A DNA stretch of 64,000 nucleotides from Diaporthe sp. PMI_573 (taxonomy: Eukaryota; Ascomycota; Sordariomycetes; Diaporthales; Diaporthaceae): contig JAJTUP010000015.1 in assembly GCA_021399435.1 (NCBI GenBank), positions 682,001 through 746,000 of the forward strand. The letters run 5' to 3'. The translations under genes and the position numbers were made by a program. Under the pieces are notes generated by a model. It saw only the letters and a list, made by a program, of their open reading frames with translations. It was not told the origin of the DNA and did not search any database. Positions 21,391 to 33,597 of this stretch are shown here, in pieces. Numbering within the stretch: the stretch's first letter is position 1; each line of letters opens with the position of its first letter.

Positions 21391-24041
21391 ATGAATGGCG
21401 ACATAAGCCTGTCCAGGGCCCTGGGCGGTCTGCGAATCGCCAATCTTTCAGATGATTCCGACAACGAGCCCAGTCCTACCCGCGACCAACCTCCCGCCGC
21501 AGACGACAACCACCACAGCCCTTCCGCCTCCCACCCCCTAGATGAGCCTCAGCACGCCTCGAAGCGTCTATCGCGTAACCTCCACGACGAACAGTTCCCC
21601 GATCAAACCGACAGCCAAGCTCACCGCAGTCCACAACCCCTGTCGAACCTACCACTTGCTGCCATCCCCGACTACGCGCAACCGACTCCAGACGGCCCTG
21701 CACTGCCTCCTGTTGCGCAGTCACTTCCCCCTCAACATCCCCCTCCTCAAGCGACGCCAATGGACGGCCCTGAATGGCAGTACCAGACATCCTCTCGACC
21801 GCTCTCCAGCCACCTGTACAACCCCCTTTCCGTCTCTCACAACGCCGAAGCAGGGCCGAGCTCGTACAACACCTCTCTGAGGCCGGAGGGCTCCAGAGCG
21901 TCCATGTTTGATCTCCCCACGCGGAGCAACTCAAGGTCCATGCGAGTACCCTACGCGGGTCAGGTGCCTCAGCGATCCCCGAGTTATCGAGAGCGATCGT
22001 ACAATCCTGAGGTACGGCGCACGCTACCTCCAGGCGCGGGCGGTGCAGCATTGCCTCCGAGGAAAAGTTCCAAGGGCCGAGGGGGTGGCTTCGTCTCCAC
22101 GGTAGGGGTGCCAATGGCCCAACCGGGCGGTAACAACTTCGGGACTGAGTTGCCCCAGCCGGGCAATAGTGAGGAATGGCAGGAGAAAGGTGCGGCAGTT
22201 GGCATCAGGCGAGAGCTTGATGCGCAGGGAAAGACAGTTATAAGATCCGTCAAGAAGGGCGTTCGTGATTTCTCCTTCGGCAAGGTGCTGGGCGAGGGAT
22301 CATACAGTACCGTCTACCTGGCTACAGACCGACAGTCACTAAAGGAATACGCCATCAAAGTACTCGAGAAGAAGCATATCATCAAAGAGAAGAAGATCAA
22401 ATACGTGAACATCGAAAAGAACACCCTCAATCGGTTAACGGAGCATCCGGGCATCGTTCGGCTATACTATACTTTCCAAGATGAGACCTCACTCTACTAC
22501 GTCTTGGACCTATGCAACGGGGGGGAGCTGCTGGGGGTGCTGAAACGGACACACACGTTTGACGAGGAGTGCACGCGGTTCTATGGTGCCCAGATTCTTG
22601 ACGCCATTGAGTACATGCACTCGAGAGGGGTCATACATCGCGACCTCAAACCGGAAAACGTGCTACTGGACGACAACATGCATGTCAAAATCACCGACTT
22701 CGGAACGGCGAAATTGCTACCAGACCCCAGGGATCCAAGGCCGCCGCCTGAGAACGCGCCTCCGGCAGAAGGGAGTTCCCGGGCTGCCTCTTTTGTCGGA
22801 ACCGCCGAATACGTCAGCCCGGAGCTTCTTACGGAGAAGACTGCGGGCAAGGCAAGCGATGTCTGGGCATTTGGCTGCATTGTTTACCAGCTACTTGCTG
22901 GGCGTCCGCCGTTCAAGGGCGGCACGGAGTACTTGACTTTCCAAAAGATTGTCGGTCTCGAATACGACTTCCCTTCAGGCTTTCCACCAGCGGCACGCGA
23001 TCTCGTCGAGCGATGTTTGGTCCTGGATCCGGGAAGGCGACTGACCATCGAGCATATCAAGAACCACGAGTTTTTCGACGGGCACAGTTTCGGCAAGGGA
23101 CTGTGGAGGACAAAGGCCCCTCGACTCCGACCACACATACCGCCCGCACAGGAGCCGCAGATCATCCAACTGAACGGCTCATCGTCCGGCTCTAACCAGA
23201 ACCCCCCATCCAGTCGAGGCTTACAGTCCCAGAATGGCAACAGCAACAGGCCCGCCAGGATAATCACCGAACTTCCTCCACCCACGCAACTTGACATCGA
23301 ATGGTCGCCGGTGCTGACGCGAAACAACGAAAGGATATTGAAACTGGGCGACCTACTGGTCATATCATCTCCGATTCCCAACAGCCCACACGGCAAGGGT
23401 GAGCATGGCCAAAGCAACAAGTTCTCGCGGTTCTTCGGCGGAAGCACGATGAAGAAAAAGCAAAGACTGGTCATGGTCACATCTAGCGGCCGCATTGTGA
23501 TGGCTCCTGCGGGGGGCGAAGAGAAGAAGGCCAAACAGGAAATTTCACTACTGGGGCCCGACTGCGTGTGGCGGACTCAGATAGATGTAAAGGGGCAGGT
23601 CGTCTGGTGCATTGATGCGGTAGGTGTGCCTCACAAGGCGTTCTTTTTCCTTTCCACGCGCTGAATATTCGTGTGCTGACATGTTTTCAGAACGGCACCC
23701 ATTACCAGTTCGAGCAGCCCAAGTCTTCGCAGCTCGACGCCGGTACCGTAGACGAGTGGATAGAAGCGCTCGAGAGAGCCAAGGACCTCGCAATGTCTCA
23801 AGACCTGTCTGGCTACAACAGCGACAACGGTTTTGGAGAAATGTCTTCGTCCATGTCACCTAGCCCCGCGAGCACACTGTCGCGACAGGTGCCATATCCG
23901 GAAGGAGGATTCAGCATTGCCGACAGGTCGGGGCGCAACCAGTTGAGTAAGAGTCAAGCCAGCTTGGAGGAGTCACAGGCGAAGAGGAACCGTTTCAGCA
24001 AGAGGCAGTCCAAGAACGGGTTAGGCACAGCGGCGTTCTGA
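21391..24041 (+). CDS. pkh1: 3-phosphoinositide-dependent protein kinase 1 homologue (Pkh-type AGC kinase)
   Basis: Exons 21391..23619 and 23691..24041 give 859 residues. The intron (GTAGGT donor, GCTGAC branch, TTTTCAG acceptor) lies between codons. After a disordered N-terminus the kinase domain spans about residues 293-561: glycine loop LGEGSYSTVYLA, the AIKVLEKK lysine near 323, IHRDLKPENVLL near 415, DFGTAK near 437, and the PDK1-like activation segment SFVGTAEYVSPELL. The HIIKEKKIKYVNIEKNTL segment is characteristic of PDK1. From about 633 to 790 there is a C-terminal PH-like region (LDIEWSPVL, RLVMVTSSGRIVM). In yeast, Pkh1/2 phosphorylate the activation loops of Ypk and Pkc kinases downstream of sphingolipids, at the plasma membrane and eisosomes. 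All catalytic residues look intact. The gene symbol follows yeast usage. Confidence 0.9.
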
Positions 24042-25080
24042 GCCCACCTACCCAAGAATTACCATAATACGCTACACATGGGCAGTACACACGGGCGGGC
24101 TCACATTTGATTAGCAGCCTCCCTCAGCGCATCACGGGCCATGCACCAATCTTCTTTCATTACCTTTCATCATATACTCGCGTACACGAGAGGGGGCCAG
24201 GCAAAGGGTATTTGGCATTTTCTGGCGCAAGCGGGCAAGAAGGCGTCGCAAGGGACACGTGTTTGTTTGGGGATCTCGGCAGAAAGCAGAAGAGAAACCA
24301 AAACCCGCGTTTGCCATGGGAGAACCATCATCTTCATTATCATCTTTATCATTGTTATCACAGCCTCTACCACAACCAACCTTTTTTCCTGCATTCAATT
24401 TGAAAATCGTCGAGCCACACATACAATTCCTTTTGTTTGGGACGCAGGAGGGAACGGAGCCCCTCTTGAGGCAGAGGAGGACGGTGTTGTCCTTTGTATC
24501 ACACCTAAGCTTCTAATTGGCATTTGTTGAGCGTGGTGCGGGCCTGAAGGGCCGTGAAGGGGGTGCGAGAAGGTGACCAAGTCGCGAGAAGGACAGGTTG
24601 GGGGTTGGGGGTTGGATGCAAAGCAAGGCAGAGGAAGAGGTAGAGGCAGAGCGTGGAACCGAGATGGGGGAAAAAAAATCAGGAGATTTGTTGACATTCT
24701 GTCAAATGTGTGCCGCGCCGCCTCCTGATGAGATGTGACAGCTTCCAGTTGTAGCTGGCAGACCTTTTCTTGGCGAGTCTGGTGCTCCGCTAGCCTGTGA
24801 TGCAGCGTGCCGTGTATGCAGGATGATCACGATTGTAGACGGATGGACTGCGCCGAAGACGATGGTGGTGGTGATTACACCGCTATGACTGTCGCGGCCA
24901 TCCCGGTGCGATGTGGGTTGATGGCTCGTTGGACTGTTGTATACTGCATATAAACGACAACCGCCGTGATACATCAGGTTCAGATGCTCTTCTTCCTCGA
25001 AGATTAGGCTCATGTGCCTGCTCCAGCTAGGCTCCTCGGGTAGGTAGATAAAAATGTAGGATTAATCAGAATGAAGAGAT

Positions 25081-25084
25081 ATAT

Positions 25085-25120
<36 letters not shown>
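25081..25120. repeat. (AT)n microsatellite
   Basis: About 14 uninterrupted AT units with imperfect ATAG/ATAC ends, in non-coding DNA about 0.5 kb before the SNF12-like gene. It is likely polymorphic. Confidence 0.9.
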
Positions 25121-25121
<1 letters not shown>

Positions 25122-25356
25122 CACTCGATCACCGCCTAGGGATGCGAGGCAGAGTGACTGCTGGGCAAATGTGCACAGACCCCTGGATGGAGCAAAGGAG
25201 GATAGATGCAGTACCAGAGAATGTACGCAGCACCTGCTGTTGAGGTATGTACCTGAAGTAGTAGGTGGCCTGGCGGCCTGGTTGGTGTTCTGTGCCGTAT
25301 TGCTGTACCGGTGCAGCCTAGTGCCTGTGGCCCAGCCTGGTGGTGTGTGCAGCCTG

Positions 25357-25408
25357 TCGCGGCTGGCCTGGGCTGGCTGGGTTGGCTGGCTGGGTTGGCT
25401 TCTCTGGC
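25357..25408. repeat. CTGGCTGGGTTGG-type short tandem repeat
   Basis: Imperfect tandem copies built from GGCTGG, GGGTTGG and TGGCT units, about 230 bp upstream of the SNF12-like start. It looks like simple-sequence slippage. Confidence 0.7.
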
Positions 25409-25636
25409 TGCACTCCACAAATCCAAAAGACCTCTCTCAAAGTCCGGTCACCCTCTGCCACGTCAAATGCGATAGTCCATCCAGGCCAAGTCGCGTCGGA
25501 TTCACTGAACCCGGCAGCATCGGAGCGAGGAGCCCCCTTTTCAAAAAGGCCGATTCTTTTCAATCAATCGGAAAGCCACGACAAGAAGCGGGTCCAGCAC
25601 GATTCGGTCCCCGTCGCAAACGCAAATCGAAGCAAG

Positions 25637-27567
25637 ATGCAGGCGCAATACCGCCCGTTCCCACAAAATGTTCCCCAGAGGTCGCCGCATGTCCCTGCTC
25701 CACGACGCGGAGGAATTGGTACGTCAGTGAATCTTAATCCGAGTTTTGCATTTTCGCCGTCGCAGTCGCCGTCGCACGTGGCATGTCCTTGTCCTGCCTG
25801 CTCATCACACCCATCATCCACCGATACACTGCTTCCCTTGTGCTCGCCCTCGTGCTGGCCCTCGTGCTCGTGCCCGCTGTCCCCCCTTCACCAGCGCCAG
25901 CCTACCCACAGCGCACAACACCCACCCAGGCCTTCTTCCTTGCAACCGTGCCACAGGCCGTCCTCGACGAGCATCACGCCTAGCAACAACAGCCTGCTCC
26001 AGCCCGCCCTGGCCCAGCCTTGGCAAAGTTCCGCATCATGTCTAACCGTCGCGCTTCTTCCACAACAGGTCCTATGATGCAGCATCACCAGGGCTTGCAC
26101 AACCCTCCTCATGTCCCCCTCAACCAAGCACAGCTGGCTGAGAAGCAGCACCAGCAGCAGGCCGCCGTCGAGCGCGCCAAGCTGCGCGCCAAAAAGCCTA
26201 CCGACAAGACCATGCCCGATGGCGTCGAGGATTGCATCATAAGCGATGGCGTCCAGCGATACAAGGAGCTGAGGGACTTCGAGAGGAGGCTGGACGCGAC
26301 AATCACGCGCAAGAGGCTGGACATTGTAGACTCTGTCAACAAGAACGCCAAGAGGTGGAAGACCGTGCGCGTATGGATCACAAATACCGTTGAGGACCAG
26401 GTCTGGCAAGGCAACGGCATCAATGCAGACAGTTTCGACTTCTCCACCAGCGCAGACTCGAGCTTCCGGGTGAAGATCGAAGGGCGGCTGCTGGACGACG
26501 ACGACGAATACGAGAAGGAGGATGCCGAGGCCAAGGACGGCAGCGACGGCGACAAGATGGACACGGACGTGTCCGCCGACAAGGCCAAGGCACCAGTCGC
26601 CAAAGCACCGCCCCGGCCACGATTCTCACACTTCTTCAAGAAGATGACAGTCGACTTCGACCGCAGCAAGATGCGCAATGGTGCCGAGCAGAGCGTCGAG
26701 TGGAACAAGCCGGATAGGTTACCGAACAACTCCGCCAACCCACCAGCCGCAGCCGACTTCGACGAGCTGACGTTCAAGAAGAACGGCGACGAGAATATGA
26801 ATATCATCATCAACCTCTTCAGGCACGAGGAGCCCGAGCGGTTCGAGCTCAGCCCCGCGCTATCGGATGTGGTGGATATGGAAGCCGCCACGCGCTCCGA
26901 GGTTGTCATGGGTCTGTGGGAGTACATCAAGCTGATGGGCCTGCAAGAGGACGAGGAAAAGCGGAATTTCCGTTGCGATGAGCTGTTGAGGAAGGTAGGT
27001 GGCAAGCGTTTCATCCGCCACAACCATGGCTGCTCCCAATACTAACGTGCTCGTCCCCAGGTCGTCCAAAGGGACACAGGCCACATACCAGCCCTGCAGG
27101 AATACATTACTCCTCACCTCCAACCCCTTCCGCCAGTCAAGCTTGCCTACACCGTCCGCGTTGATGAGGAATTCCACAAGAATCCCCATCCCACAGTCTA
27201 CGACATCCGCGTCGCCGTGGACGACCCCCACCACGCCAGGCTGGAGCAGTTCTTGCGCGATCCTCAATATGCAAACATGCTCAGCCAGGTCAAAGTTCTC
27301 GACGAGCAGCTTGCAATCATCATACAGGCCATCTCCGACTCCAAGGCGAAACACAGCTTCTTCAAGAGCCTAGCCCAGGACCCCGCGAACTTTGTGCGCG
27401 ACTGGCTCAGCAGCCAGAAGCGCGACCTCGAGGTCATCATGGGCGAGGCCACGCGCGGTGGCGGCGAGGATGCGACGGGCGATGAGTGGAGGAAGGGAGG
27501 CAAGGACAGTGTCTGGACGACACAGAATGCCAGGGAGTCGGTGCAGTTCATGTTCACTCGCCGTTAG
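25637..27567 (+). CDS. SWI/SNF-RSC chromatin-remodelling subunit with SWIB domain (Snf12/Rsc6/Ssr3)
   Basis: Exons 25637..25718, 26069..26994 and 27061..27567 give 504 residues. The first intron is unusually long for this window (350 nt; GTACGT donor, CTAAC branch, CAACAG acceptor); the second is 66 nt. Both keep the frame. The N-terminus is Gln/Pro/Arg-rich, followed by a charged helix (about 75-115) and the WITNTVEDQVW region. The SWIB/MDM2-like domain is at about 285-345 (RFELSPAL, VVMGLWEYIKLMGLQ, CDELL). The C-terminal helix region (about 395-440) is typical of BAF60-type subunits. The family links the remodeller to transcription factors in the nucleus. Whether it belongs to SWI/SNF, RSC or both cannot be told from sequence alone, so no symbol is given. 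A start at 26026 would lose the conserved Arg-rich leader. Confidence 0.85.
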
Positions 27568-30020
27568 GAGTCAGGCCGTGGTTCTGATGCGGAGCTCCTT
27601 GACGGCAAGCCTGACCAGGAAGCAAAGGAAAGAATGGCCGAGGACAATTTGGCGCTGAAAGGGTCGCGGGCGAGCGTCCCTGTGTAAGCACAGGAGGAGC
27701 ACACGATTATTTGTAGGTGGTTGGTGAAAGCATCGCCAGGGAGGAGATCAGTCTTCGCGTACCCCCTGCACGGCCGGCCAAAGGTTAGTTACGGGCAAAT
27801 CGCTTCAGCCGGCTCTACGGGGCCCTCTCTAGGGTCATCCGGAGCCACACATGCAACCGCGGAGACGCGTAACGAGTGTGGAGATATTATGCAACTATTG
27901 GAAGGGGATGGAGGTATCACACTGATGGCAGGCTGCCATTGAACAGGGCGCAATTTGGCAGGTCAGAGCCTCGGAGGCACGGTCAGCTCTGTAATTAATG
28001 ACCATGCGGCCGCTCCAAAATCAGCTGTCTGGCCGCATGGGACTCGCGGATTCAGGTCGACGGAAAGTCGGATGGAGTTGCCAAGGGGCAGCGAGTGGCC
28101 GGGTGTAAACTGTTTACAAATGCTAGAGATGTAGGTTCAAAACCGTTCACCGAGACTTTTCTGGTCATGATCATCGGTAATATCAGGCTTGCGACTGCAA
28201 CGCCCTGGCTGAACGAAGGCAGGCGCCGCTGGCCCTAGTCGAAAAGCTACTGCCCACCTCCCCTCTCTCTTTTCTTCATACTTACCTTTATTCGTTCGTT
28301 CATCCACGGTGGATCAATCATTACTGCAGTCAGACCGACGAAAGTCTGTCGAGGCTCAGATTATGCTCAGACTACAGGGCTGCGCGATACCTCACAAGGA
28401 AGAACTGTTAGTCAATCCACTCAATTGCAAACCACGCAATTGCTGAAATATAATGAAACCGATGACCGAACTACATGATGGCAGCCAGGGCATAAAACCA
28501 TCCGCACCACATACATCGGGAACCTCCTGCCAGGAGCTGTGTAGCCCTCGTCGTGAGATCACATATTTGCCATCCGCATCATCTACCTCGGAGAGGGGCA
28601 CCTGTACAGAATTCATAGCATCGCTGACAACTGGGGTGAAAATGTCTGCTCCTGTGTGGTTTGGCGGTGTTGGAGCCGCGCGGGAAACACAGGCAATACG
28701 CTTTGGGACAGATATATTGCCTGACCGATGGCACTGTGACATTGGACTGGAATGACATGATGTAGTCTTCGGTGCTGAGACATCCGTATGCATTCCCTTT
28801 TTCGCCAACTCCCATACTGTGCTTGACCATGCCTATATTGCACGAGGCATCCATCCTACTGCGGTCCGGAGGAGGCCAAAGTCATTGGTCCAGGGAGGAA
28901 TATGGAGGGGAGGAGAGCTTCCCCATTCGGGAAAACACCGCCATGTTGGAACTGAAGCACCAGTTGACATTGTGTTGCGCATCCGAGGGCTGGTGTCATT
29001 CCTTGACTCTTCTTGTTGCGCGGTTGCTGGAGTGCACGTGTGCTGATTGTAATGCCTCGTGCAACCTGCAACACAAGCAGATACAGCCGGTGTAGAGACC
29101 TGGACTTCCCTCTACTTGGGTTTGCCATCGACTTGCGGAAGCATCAATATCACGGCTCCGATGACTGAGAAAGTCCAACTACTCACGCACTACCTAGAAC
29201 ACTGCCCATACTGGTATTGATTCTCTGGCAGATGGCAAAATAGACTAGCATGAATGGGTTTATCTTTGGATTGAGTCTCAAAAACCACAGGCAACAAATA
29301 ATTTGACTACCTAGGTATGCGGCAAAAGACATCACAAGCGATGTGCTCAGATATTCACCCACACTCCACCTCACAGAAGAGCGGCGCTAGCAGTAATAAC
29401 ACGCTCGTCATGACTGGCGCTCTCTAGGAGTTGACTGCAACGATAAGGCTGCAAGTGCTGCAGAGTACATCATGTTGGCAAGCCGTGAGCCTGTTAACTG
29501 CCTTCCTGGGTTTCCATCGTAGACAGTGCGACATTTGGGGGCGATTGGAGGGTGAACACACTGAGCCAGTTGAGAGGGGTATGTCAGAGAAAACAAGTAA
29601 AGGAGCTCAAGGTATTCTGGACAGACTGAAAAGGGCCGGCTGCTCGACGACTGGCGTGGTGTAATGCAGACATTGAGCTATGGCACAAACTACCAGCTGG
29701 ACGTCTCTGCTGCACAAGGTTTCCGCAAGGGTGAAGAGAAATACTTTTAGAGCGGCTTGGATACAAGGACAAGAATCGAGGGGATGTCAGGGAAATGAAC
29801 GCTGAGGAGCACTTGAGCTTGAGGCAAAGTTGCTCTCTAGCGCTCATGCTTAAAAACAGTTCATACATTTCTAGAGAGATACTAGTACTGCAAGGATCAA
29901 ACTGAAGGCAATCATGTTATACCCTGCTGTACATGCATTACACTGATAGAGTTGAAACGGGTCTCTGCAAAATCATGCTCATGTATCATTAACATTCTCG
30001 ATCAAAATAGACCTCCTATA
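27568..30020. other. Gene-free convergent region
   Basis: 2.45 kb between the convergent SNF12-like and sugar-transporter genes. Base composition is more A/T-rich, and open frames are short. One minus-strand frame at 28392-28808 (138 codons) is the longest but has no motif and a frame lies opposite it. I see no transposase or reverse-transcriptase remnant. Confidence 0.4.
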
Positions 30021-31962
30021 TCAGACCTGCTCAACAAACGGTTTGTCATCTCCGCCCTTCGAAGATTGGTATCGATCTAGGCCAACAATACCAAGGTCGG
30101 CTGCAATATTAAATAGCCTCGCCTTCTCGTCATGCGCGGCATTATCTCCAAACACTGCATCCATGTCCTCCAGGCTCTTGCCTCGTGTCTCCGGGATAAA
30201 GAAGTAGGTGAATACGAATGCCAGCAGACAGAACGCCGCGAAAAAAATGTACGTTCCATAGCCAATCGTATCCAGCATATCTGGTGTCACGAGCCCAATT
30301 ATGAAGTTGCACATCCACGTGGCGCTCGTGGTGATCGACATAGCCTTGGACCGGTTGCCGAGGTTGAAGATCTCGGAGGGCAGGACCCAGCCGATCGGGG
30401 CGAACGAGTACGAGAAGTTGATGTCGTAGATGTAGATGAATGCGATGCCAATCCAGCCAGCTGCTTTGTGAGAGACCAGCGTGGAGCCGAAGCCGCCGAT
30501 GATCCCGCCGACGATGACAAGAGAGACGAATGTCCCGATGGCGCCACACATGAGGAGCGGGCGGCGGCCGACTTTGTCAATGAGGAACAGGGCTGGGAGC
30601 GTGGAAAGTGTGTTCACGATGCCGTAGACGCCGGTGGCCAGGAGTGACGATGTCTTGCCTGAGAGACCGAGTTGGCCAAATATCGTTGGAGCGTCTAATC
30701 ATTGTTAGTAATCTGCTACAGAGTCTTGGATATATATAAAGAGACTTTGGAAGGGTTCGAAAACCCACAAACTAGGGTTTGTCAAAGGGAAAAGCTCGTG
30801 CTTACAGTAAATGATGGCGTTGCAGCCCATGAATTGCTGAAAGAACATGACCACACATCCAATGGTCAGCCGCTTGAGTGAAGCCTTGGTGGACACCAAG
30901 GATGAGTACTCAGCCAAGTACAAAGATATCCCCGTCTTGCCTGGGTATCGGTCACGGCCGTATGTCTCCTCGAACAAGACTTCGGCCTTGATGGCAAGGT
31001 ACTCGCGGCACAGAGTCTCCGACTCGACGTCAACACGTCGAATACATGCGAGCGCGTCCAATGCCTTGTCTTCCTTTTGCCGCATGAGGAAATACCTCGG
31101 AGATTCCGGGTAGAAGAGCATTCCGAAACCAAGGATTATGGCGGGCAATATCTGCATGGCGAGGGGCAGTCTCCACGAGGCTTCGCTCTGGCCGGTGCAG
31201 CCATTTGCCCCGACGTCGGCAACAGGATCGAATTCCGGAGCGGATGCTGAGCCTCCAGTGTATGGGATGTCTGGCGCGCATCGTGTACCGCCAATGTACT
31301 GAGTACCGTACTCGAGCCAGTAACTGACCAGGATACCCAAGGTGATGCTCACTACTTCGTTGTTAGAACAGGTCGAAGTCATAAGTAAAGAGTGCATCAC
31401 TCACGTTGCTGAAGCACAACTAAGGTGCCACGAATGGCCGGCGTCGACACTTCGGACATGTACATCGGCACAATCATTGTGAGCATGCCGACAGAAAAGC
31501 CGGCGATCGCCCGCCCCGCAAAGAGCATGGGAATCGCCTCGGCGGCAGCCTGCAGAGCAGAGCCCAGCGTGAAGATGACCACGGCAACCAGGATGGACCC
31601 CTTGCGGCCGACATGATCCGCGATGGGCCCGTTGACCAGTGATCCGAACCAGGCGAACAGCAGAAGCGTCGACACAAACCAGCCCTTGAAGCTGCTGTCC
31701 AGGTAGATGCGCGGGAACCTGGCGGCGAACGACTCCATGGTCAGAACGCCCGAGACGACGCCCTGGTCATAGCCGAAGAGGAACCCCCCCAGGGACGCGA
31801 ACTTGTCAAGAACAAGAATCAGCCGGGCGTCATCACATACTTGCCACGACGGGTTGTACTTACAGAAGCGAGGCCGAGGACATATGGGTTCTGCCGCAGC
31901 TGGTGCACCAAGCCCTTGTTGGGCGAGGCGTAAAGGTCCGTTGCAGCTCCTGCTTGAGCCAT
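30021..31962 (-). CDS. MFS sugar-porter family transporter
   Basis: Exons 31962..31864, 31801..31405, 31351..30806 and 30694..30021 (minus) give 571 residues. Introns are 62, 53 and 111 nt (donors GTAAGT, GTGAGT, GTAAGC); the first uses the acceptor ACAAG, and all joins keep the frame. Sugar-porter signatures are present: FGYDQGVVSGVL near residue 40, DHVGRKG near 100, SEVSTPAIRG near 155, PESPRYF near 245, FFQQFMGCNAIIYY in helix 7, KVGRRPLL after helix 8, and the C-terminal IPETRGKSLEDMD. Twelve membrane helices are consistent with the hydrophobic pattern. It should move a hexose, disaccharide, polyol or quinate with protons across the plasma membrane; the substrate cannot be assigned. No regulator or sugar hydrolase lies next to it. 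Confidence 0.88.
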
Positions 31963-33597
31963 GGTGGCTTGTACGTTTACAGTCGATTTCCTGACGAACT
32001 GCTAGGTGGGAAACAAAAGACGGGGCGGCCCCGATCGTGAGCACCGCCTCTCACTTGTTATATAATTATCCCGCGCGTCCTGACCGCTGCGGACGTACCA
32101 TATCCACCCACACTCTTTTTTTCAGCACCCGTGGGCTGCGGGGTGAGGTCGGGGAACTCGCTGGGTGATTGTGGCCAGTCAGCTGCATGCCGGCCCGAAC
32201 TCATGATCGTCGACACGACGGACACCGCTGTTGGTTGGTTCACGTTGGGGAGGAGTACGGCCGATTCCAAGTAGCGGTGTTCGCGGGCGGGGAACGGAAA
32301 TATGGGTCTCTGCATGGCCGATGTAATGCCACGCATGCAGACAGGACTGTACTGGCAGGAAACACCATTGAGTTGTGCGCGAGATCCAGTCTCCTGCATC
32401 CACTGCGCAGCAGAACCTCAGACAAGCCCGACCAGCAGGATCTTTTGCTGCGCATGTGGGTGGGTAGACCGCCCACGGAACTAGTGTATGTACGTAGGCT
32501 TGATGTTGAGTGTTCCCACATGGAGTCTTGATACTTGTCGTGTTCCGCATTCCTGCATGGAACTTGTTTCTAGAAATCGGTGAAGCTCGAGGTGCAGCAA
32601 AGGCCCATCTTTGATAGTCAAGATAAGGTGGCTCACAAAGTCTAGAGTAAAAGGACTCTTGACCTGGCCTGTGTCTCCATCATGAAACACGATCACGCGT
32701 GGTCTATACTGCTGTCCGGATGAAGTGGCGTGTTCTGACAGCACAAACTTGAAAGTCGAAGAATGAACGCTTCTCAAACTGGTTCGATTCTTTTCTGGAA
32801 AATGAAGTGTCTTGGTGGTCTCTTGTGTGATGAAGCCATGTTCGCTAATTCCGAATTACAGCCCGGCAGCTATCTCTTTCGACCATAGAATGCGGCTGAT
32901 ACAATATGACATTGAGGTCCGAACGAATTTACGCGCCGAGGTGGGGTTCGTTTAACAAGACGAGAGGAGGGTTCAACCCCCGAGTTGATTTGGAAAAGCT
33001 CAGTGGGTACGAAATTGAACTAAGTGGCTATTTATATCTGTCCGTGAACATGTCAAGCCCACAATATAAAGCAGCCCATTAACTAATGATGTCTCTTGAG
33101 TTGCGGCCGCATCATTGGAAGAGGTATTAGCATGTGGCCCTGTCAAACAATGAGACGCAACGTGAGCTGACTCTCTCTTCATGCATCACTACTTAAGTAC
33201 CTAGATAAATCACAGCCCGCTGAATAAAAAGCTGTCTTTTCCATCTGCTGCGTAACTTTACTCGTGCGTTTTGGGCGAGAATAAAAGCGTGCTCAGCACG
33301 TTTTCAAACGCCTTCGCAGCGAGACATCCGAACCTTTTACATCATTGCCCACATATATCACAGGACGGTTTGGATTGGTCGCATGACAACCCACTCCACA
33401 TGTAGATTTTGCAGCACATGCGGCCAAGACGGGCCTCCTCACGTCAGCGGCTTGCATCTTGAAGTTTAAACTTCCTGACTATTATTGCCCCTCATGTAAC
33501 TATATCCAGTGCCCCAGACTTTCGGCAATCTTCTTTCCACTACCTGAAAGACTAAAGGCCTAAGATACGAGTGCTGTCACATCACACTGCTGCGAAC
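31963..33597. other. Divergent intergenic region between transporter and MOSC genes
   Basis: 1.6 kb with the transporter promoter on the left and the MOSC promoter on the right. The right half (32550-33560) is more A/T-rich. Open frames on both strands lack motifs. No RNA gene found. Confidence 0.45.

Larger units (their letters stand above)
24042..25636. other. Intergenic region between PDK1 and the SNF12-like gene
   Basis: 1.6 kb with the PDK1 3' end on the left and the promoter of the SNF12-like gene on the right. It carries an AT microsatellite and a CTGGCTGGGTTGG-type repeat. No conserved frame is visible. Confidence 0.45.

Noticed and set aside
21476..22114. 212-codon frame opposite the start of PDK1
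   Set aside because: It is a shadow of the N-terminal PDK1 coding region, without splice signals or motifs.
26109..27023. 304-codon open frame opposite the SNF12-like gene
   Set aside because: It lies antisense to a well-supported exon with a SWIB domain, is Ser/Leu-rich with no motif, and is explained by the codon bias of the sense strand.
28392..28808. 138-codon minus-strand frame in the 27.6-30.0 kb gap
   Set aside because: Possible small gene, but it has no motif or intron logic, and a frame of similar size lies on the other strand.
27568..30020. RIP-degraded transposon in the A/T-richer gap
   Set aside because: Composition is only mildly A/T-rich, and no transposase, reverse-transcriptase or terminal repeat was seen; a genome-wide TpA/ApT index would be needed to claim it.
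32960..32985. GGTTCAACCCCC, similar to a tRNA B box
   Set aside because: No A box or acceptor stem at the correct distance, and the arms do not pair.
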